Origin: Streptomyces sp. LBL | GTDB lineage: Bacteria > Actinomycetota > Actinomycetes > Streptomycetales > Streptomycetaceae | Reading direction: 5' to 3' | Length of the DNA: 64,000 nucleotides | Assembly: GCF_029893585.1 (NCBI RefSeq) | Contig: NZ_JARXYX010000006.1 | Span: 248,001 to 312,000, forward strand | Shown: positions 62,983-64,000 of the stretch, piece by piece | Position numbering within the stretch: position 1 is the stretch's first letter | How the letters are laid out: the number at the start of each line of letters is the position of its first letter | Notes under the pieces: generated by a model | The model's input: only the letters and a program-made list of their open reading frames with translations | The model's database searches: none | Told to the model about the DNA's origin: nothing | Position numbers and translations under genes: made by a program

Positions 62983-63270
62983 GTGCCGCTCGACGCCGCT
63001 ACGAAGAAGCAGATCATCACCGAGTTCGGCCAGAAGGAGGGCGACACCGGCTCCCCCGAGGTCCAGGTCGCGATGCTCTCGCGCCGTATCTCGGATCTGA
63101 CCGAGCACCTCAAGACCCACAAGCACGACCACCACTCCCGTCGTGGCCTGCTGATCCTGGTCGGTCAGCGCCGCCGACTGCTGCAGTACCTCGCCAAGAA
63201 GGACATCCAGCGCTTCCGTGCGCTGGTCGACCGCCTCGGCATCCGCCGCGGTGCGGCGGGCGCCAAGTAA
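62983..63270 (+). CDS. rpsO: 30S ribosomal protein S15
   Basis: 95-aa S15, a primary 16S rRNA-binding protein. Motifs: [40 protein letters not shown] and [20 protein letters not shown]. The GTG at 62983 has GAGGAG about 5 nt upstream; the longer upstream frame is spurious. It heads the classical rpsO-pnp unit, with a structured spacer before pnp where RNase III processing and polynucleotide phosphorylase autoregulation are known in streptomycetes. Confidence 0.96.
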   Translation: MPLDAATKKQIITEFGQKEGDTGSPEVQVAMLSRRISDLTEHLKTHKHDHHSRRGLLILVGQRRRLLQYLAKKDIQRFRALVDRLGIRRGAAGAK

Positions 63271-63280
63271 GACGCCGTGG

Positions 63281-63314
63281 GGGAGCGGTTCCCGAACGAT
63301 CGGGGGCCGCTCCC
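63281..63314 (+). terminator. Terminator/attenuator hairpin after rpsO
   Basis: A 15-bp stem (GGGAGCGGTTCCCGA with TCGGGGGCCGCTCCC, two G-T pairs) capped by ACGA and followed by TTTG. It begins 11 nt after the rpsO stop. Confidence 0.82.
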
Positions 63315-63487
63315 TTTGCCGTATGTGCGGTTTGCCGTACGTGCGGAAACGTGCGGAGTGTCACTCACGCTTTGTAGTGTGGTAGCACAACGCATTACGG
63401 ACGACACAGCACGAGAAGCACCGCACGACAAGAAGCACCGCACGACGAGCAACACAGCAGGACGAGCAACACCGCACGACAAGAAAT

Positions 63488-63594
63488 GGAGAAGCGCACC
63501 TAGCCGCCGCCGGTCCTCGGTAGTGGCGCCCGGGCGAAGCGAGCCCCGGGTGCTTCGATCGAAGACCGGCCCGCACTGCACGGAGCGCTTCTCC
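63488..63594 (+). promoter_or_regulatory. pnp: Large nested hairpin in the pnp leader (probable RNase III processing site)
   Basis: Outer stem GGAGAAGCGC / GCGCTTCTCC (10 bp), middle stem CCGGTC / GACCGG, and inner stem around GCGCCCGGG / CCCGGGTGC. It lies 66 nt before the pnp start. Streptomycete pnp leaders carry a hairpin cleaved by RNase III; this one has the right place and size. Confidence 0.65.
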
Positions 63595-63659
63595 GCCACC
63601 GTCCCCCCGCCACACGGGCGAGGAGGGACGAAAGACGACAAGTAACGGAGATAACGCTA

Positions 63660-64000
63660 GTGGAGAACGAGACCCACTACGCCGAGGCCGTCATTGACAA
63701 CGGCTCCTTCGGCACCCGCACCATCCGCTTCGAGACGGGCCGCCTGGCCAAGCAGGCCGCCGGCTCCGCCGTGGCGTACCTGGACGACGACACCATGGTG
63801 CTGTCGGCCACCACCGCATCCAAGAACCCCAAGGACCAGCTCGACTTCTTCCCCCTCACGGTGGACGTCGAGGAGCGGATGTACGCCGCCGGCAAGATCC
63901 CCGGCAGCTTCTTCCGCCGCGAGGGCCGTCCCTCCGAGGACGCCATCCTCACCTGCCGTCTGATCGACCGCCCGCTGCGCCCGTCCTTCAAGAAGGGCCT
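63660..64000 (+). CDS. pnp: Polynucleotide phosphorylase (3' end outside window)
   Basis: First 113 residues of PNPase, the phosphorolytic 3'-5' exoribonuclease and polyadenylating enzyme. The N-terminal RNase PH-like domain is clear: [60 protein letters not shown] and the [19 protein letters not shown] segment. The GTG at 63660 has CGGAG about 9 nt upstream. The structured leader upstream suggests post-transcriptional autocontrol. Confidence 0.96.
   Translation, partial: MENETHYAEAVIDNGSFGTRTIRFETGRLAKQAAGSAVAYLDDDTMVLSATTASKNPKDQLDFFPLTVDVEERMYAAGKIPGSFFRREGRPSEDAILTCRLIDRPLRPSFKKG

Overview
The window is chromosomal DNA from a Streptomyces or a very close relative. It has high GC, many GTG starts and two TTG starts, long proline/glycine/alanine-rich proteins, and gene orders I recognise from streptomycete chromosomes: the dxr/S2P/ispG group, proS, rimP-nusA-ylxR-infB-rbfA-truB-ribF, an actinobacterial type VII secretion (ESX) locus, then rpsO-pnp. 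No tRNA, rRNA, CRISPR array or complete insertion sequence was seen. The ends cut a polyamine permease gene (left) and pnp (right). Assignments rest on reading motifs and family knowledge; no database search was run.

Positions 1-11.4 kb hold polyamine/GABA use: two spermidine/putrescine-type ABC permeases, an FAD amine oxidase, a GabT transaminase, a PucR-type regulator and an aldehyde dehydrogenase. Together they would import putrescine-like amines and carry the carbon through GABA to succinate. A PAP2 phosphatase and an orphan membrane P-loop ATPase sit among them. A LacI regulator with two near-identical operators and an FadE-like acyl-CoA dehydrogenase follow (11.4-15 kb), separated by a 668-bp repeat-rich gap.

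Positions 15-34 kb are housekeeping: dxr, a site-2 protease, ispG, two GNAT acetyltransferases, proS, a kinase-fold protein lacking its catalytic residues, a ferritin-like/lipoprotein pair, and the transcription/translation operon from rimP to truB, with ribF after an 812-bp gap. A long hairpin separates infB from the DUF503 gene.

Positions 34-62 kb are a type VII secretion locus. Leftward: an EspI/MinD-like ATPase, a conserved hypothetical and EccE. Rightward: EccB, mycosin MycP, a membrane protein, a helical protein, a PPE-like candidate substrate, a second mycosin and the EsxB/EsxA pair. The block is then split by an XRE/DUF397/ATP-binding regulatory cassette and a leftward four-gene module (175-aa helical protein, 770-aa WXG-like protein, two small envelope proteins) before EccC (leftward) and EccD (rightward) complete the core. 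No EccA is present. A PQQ-propeller gene behind eccD carries a frameshift. The least explained part is 43.5-54.5 kb: candidate substrates and processing proteins, partly in DNA of clearly lower GC.

Positions 62.4-64 kb hold a DUF397 gene, rpsO, a strongly structured intergenic leader and the start of pnp.
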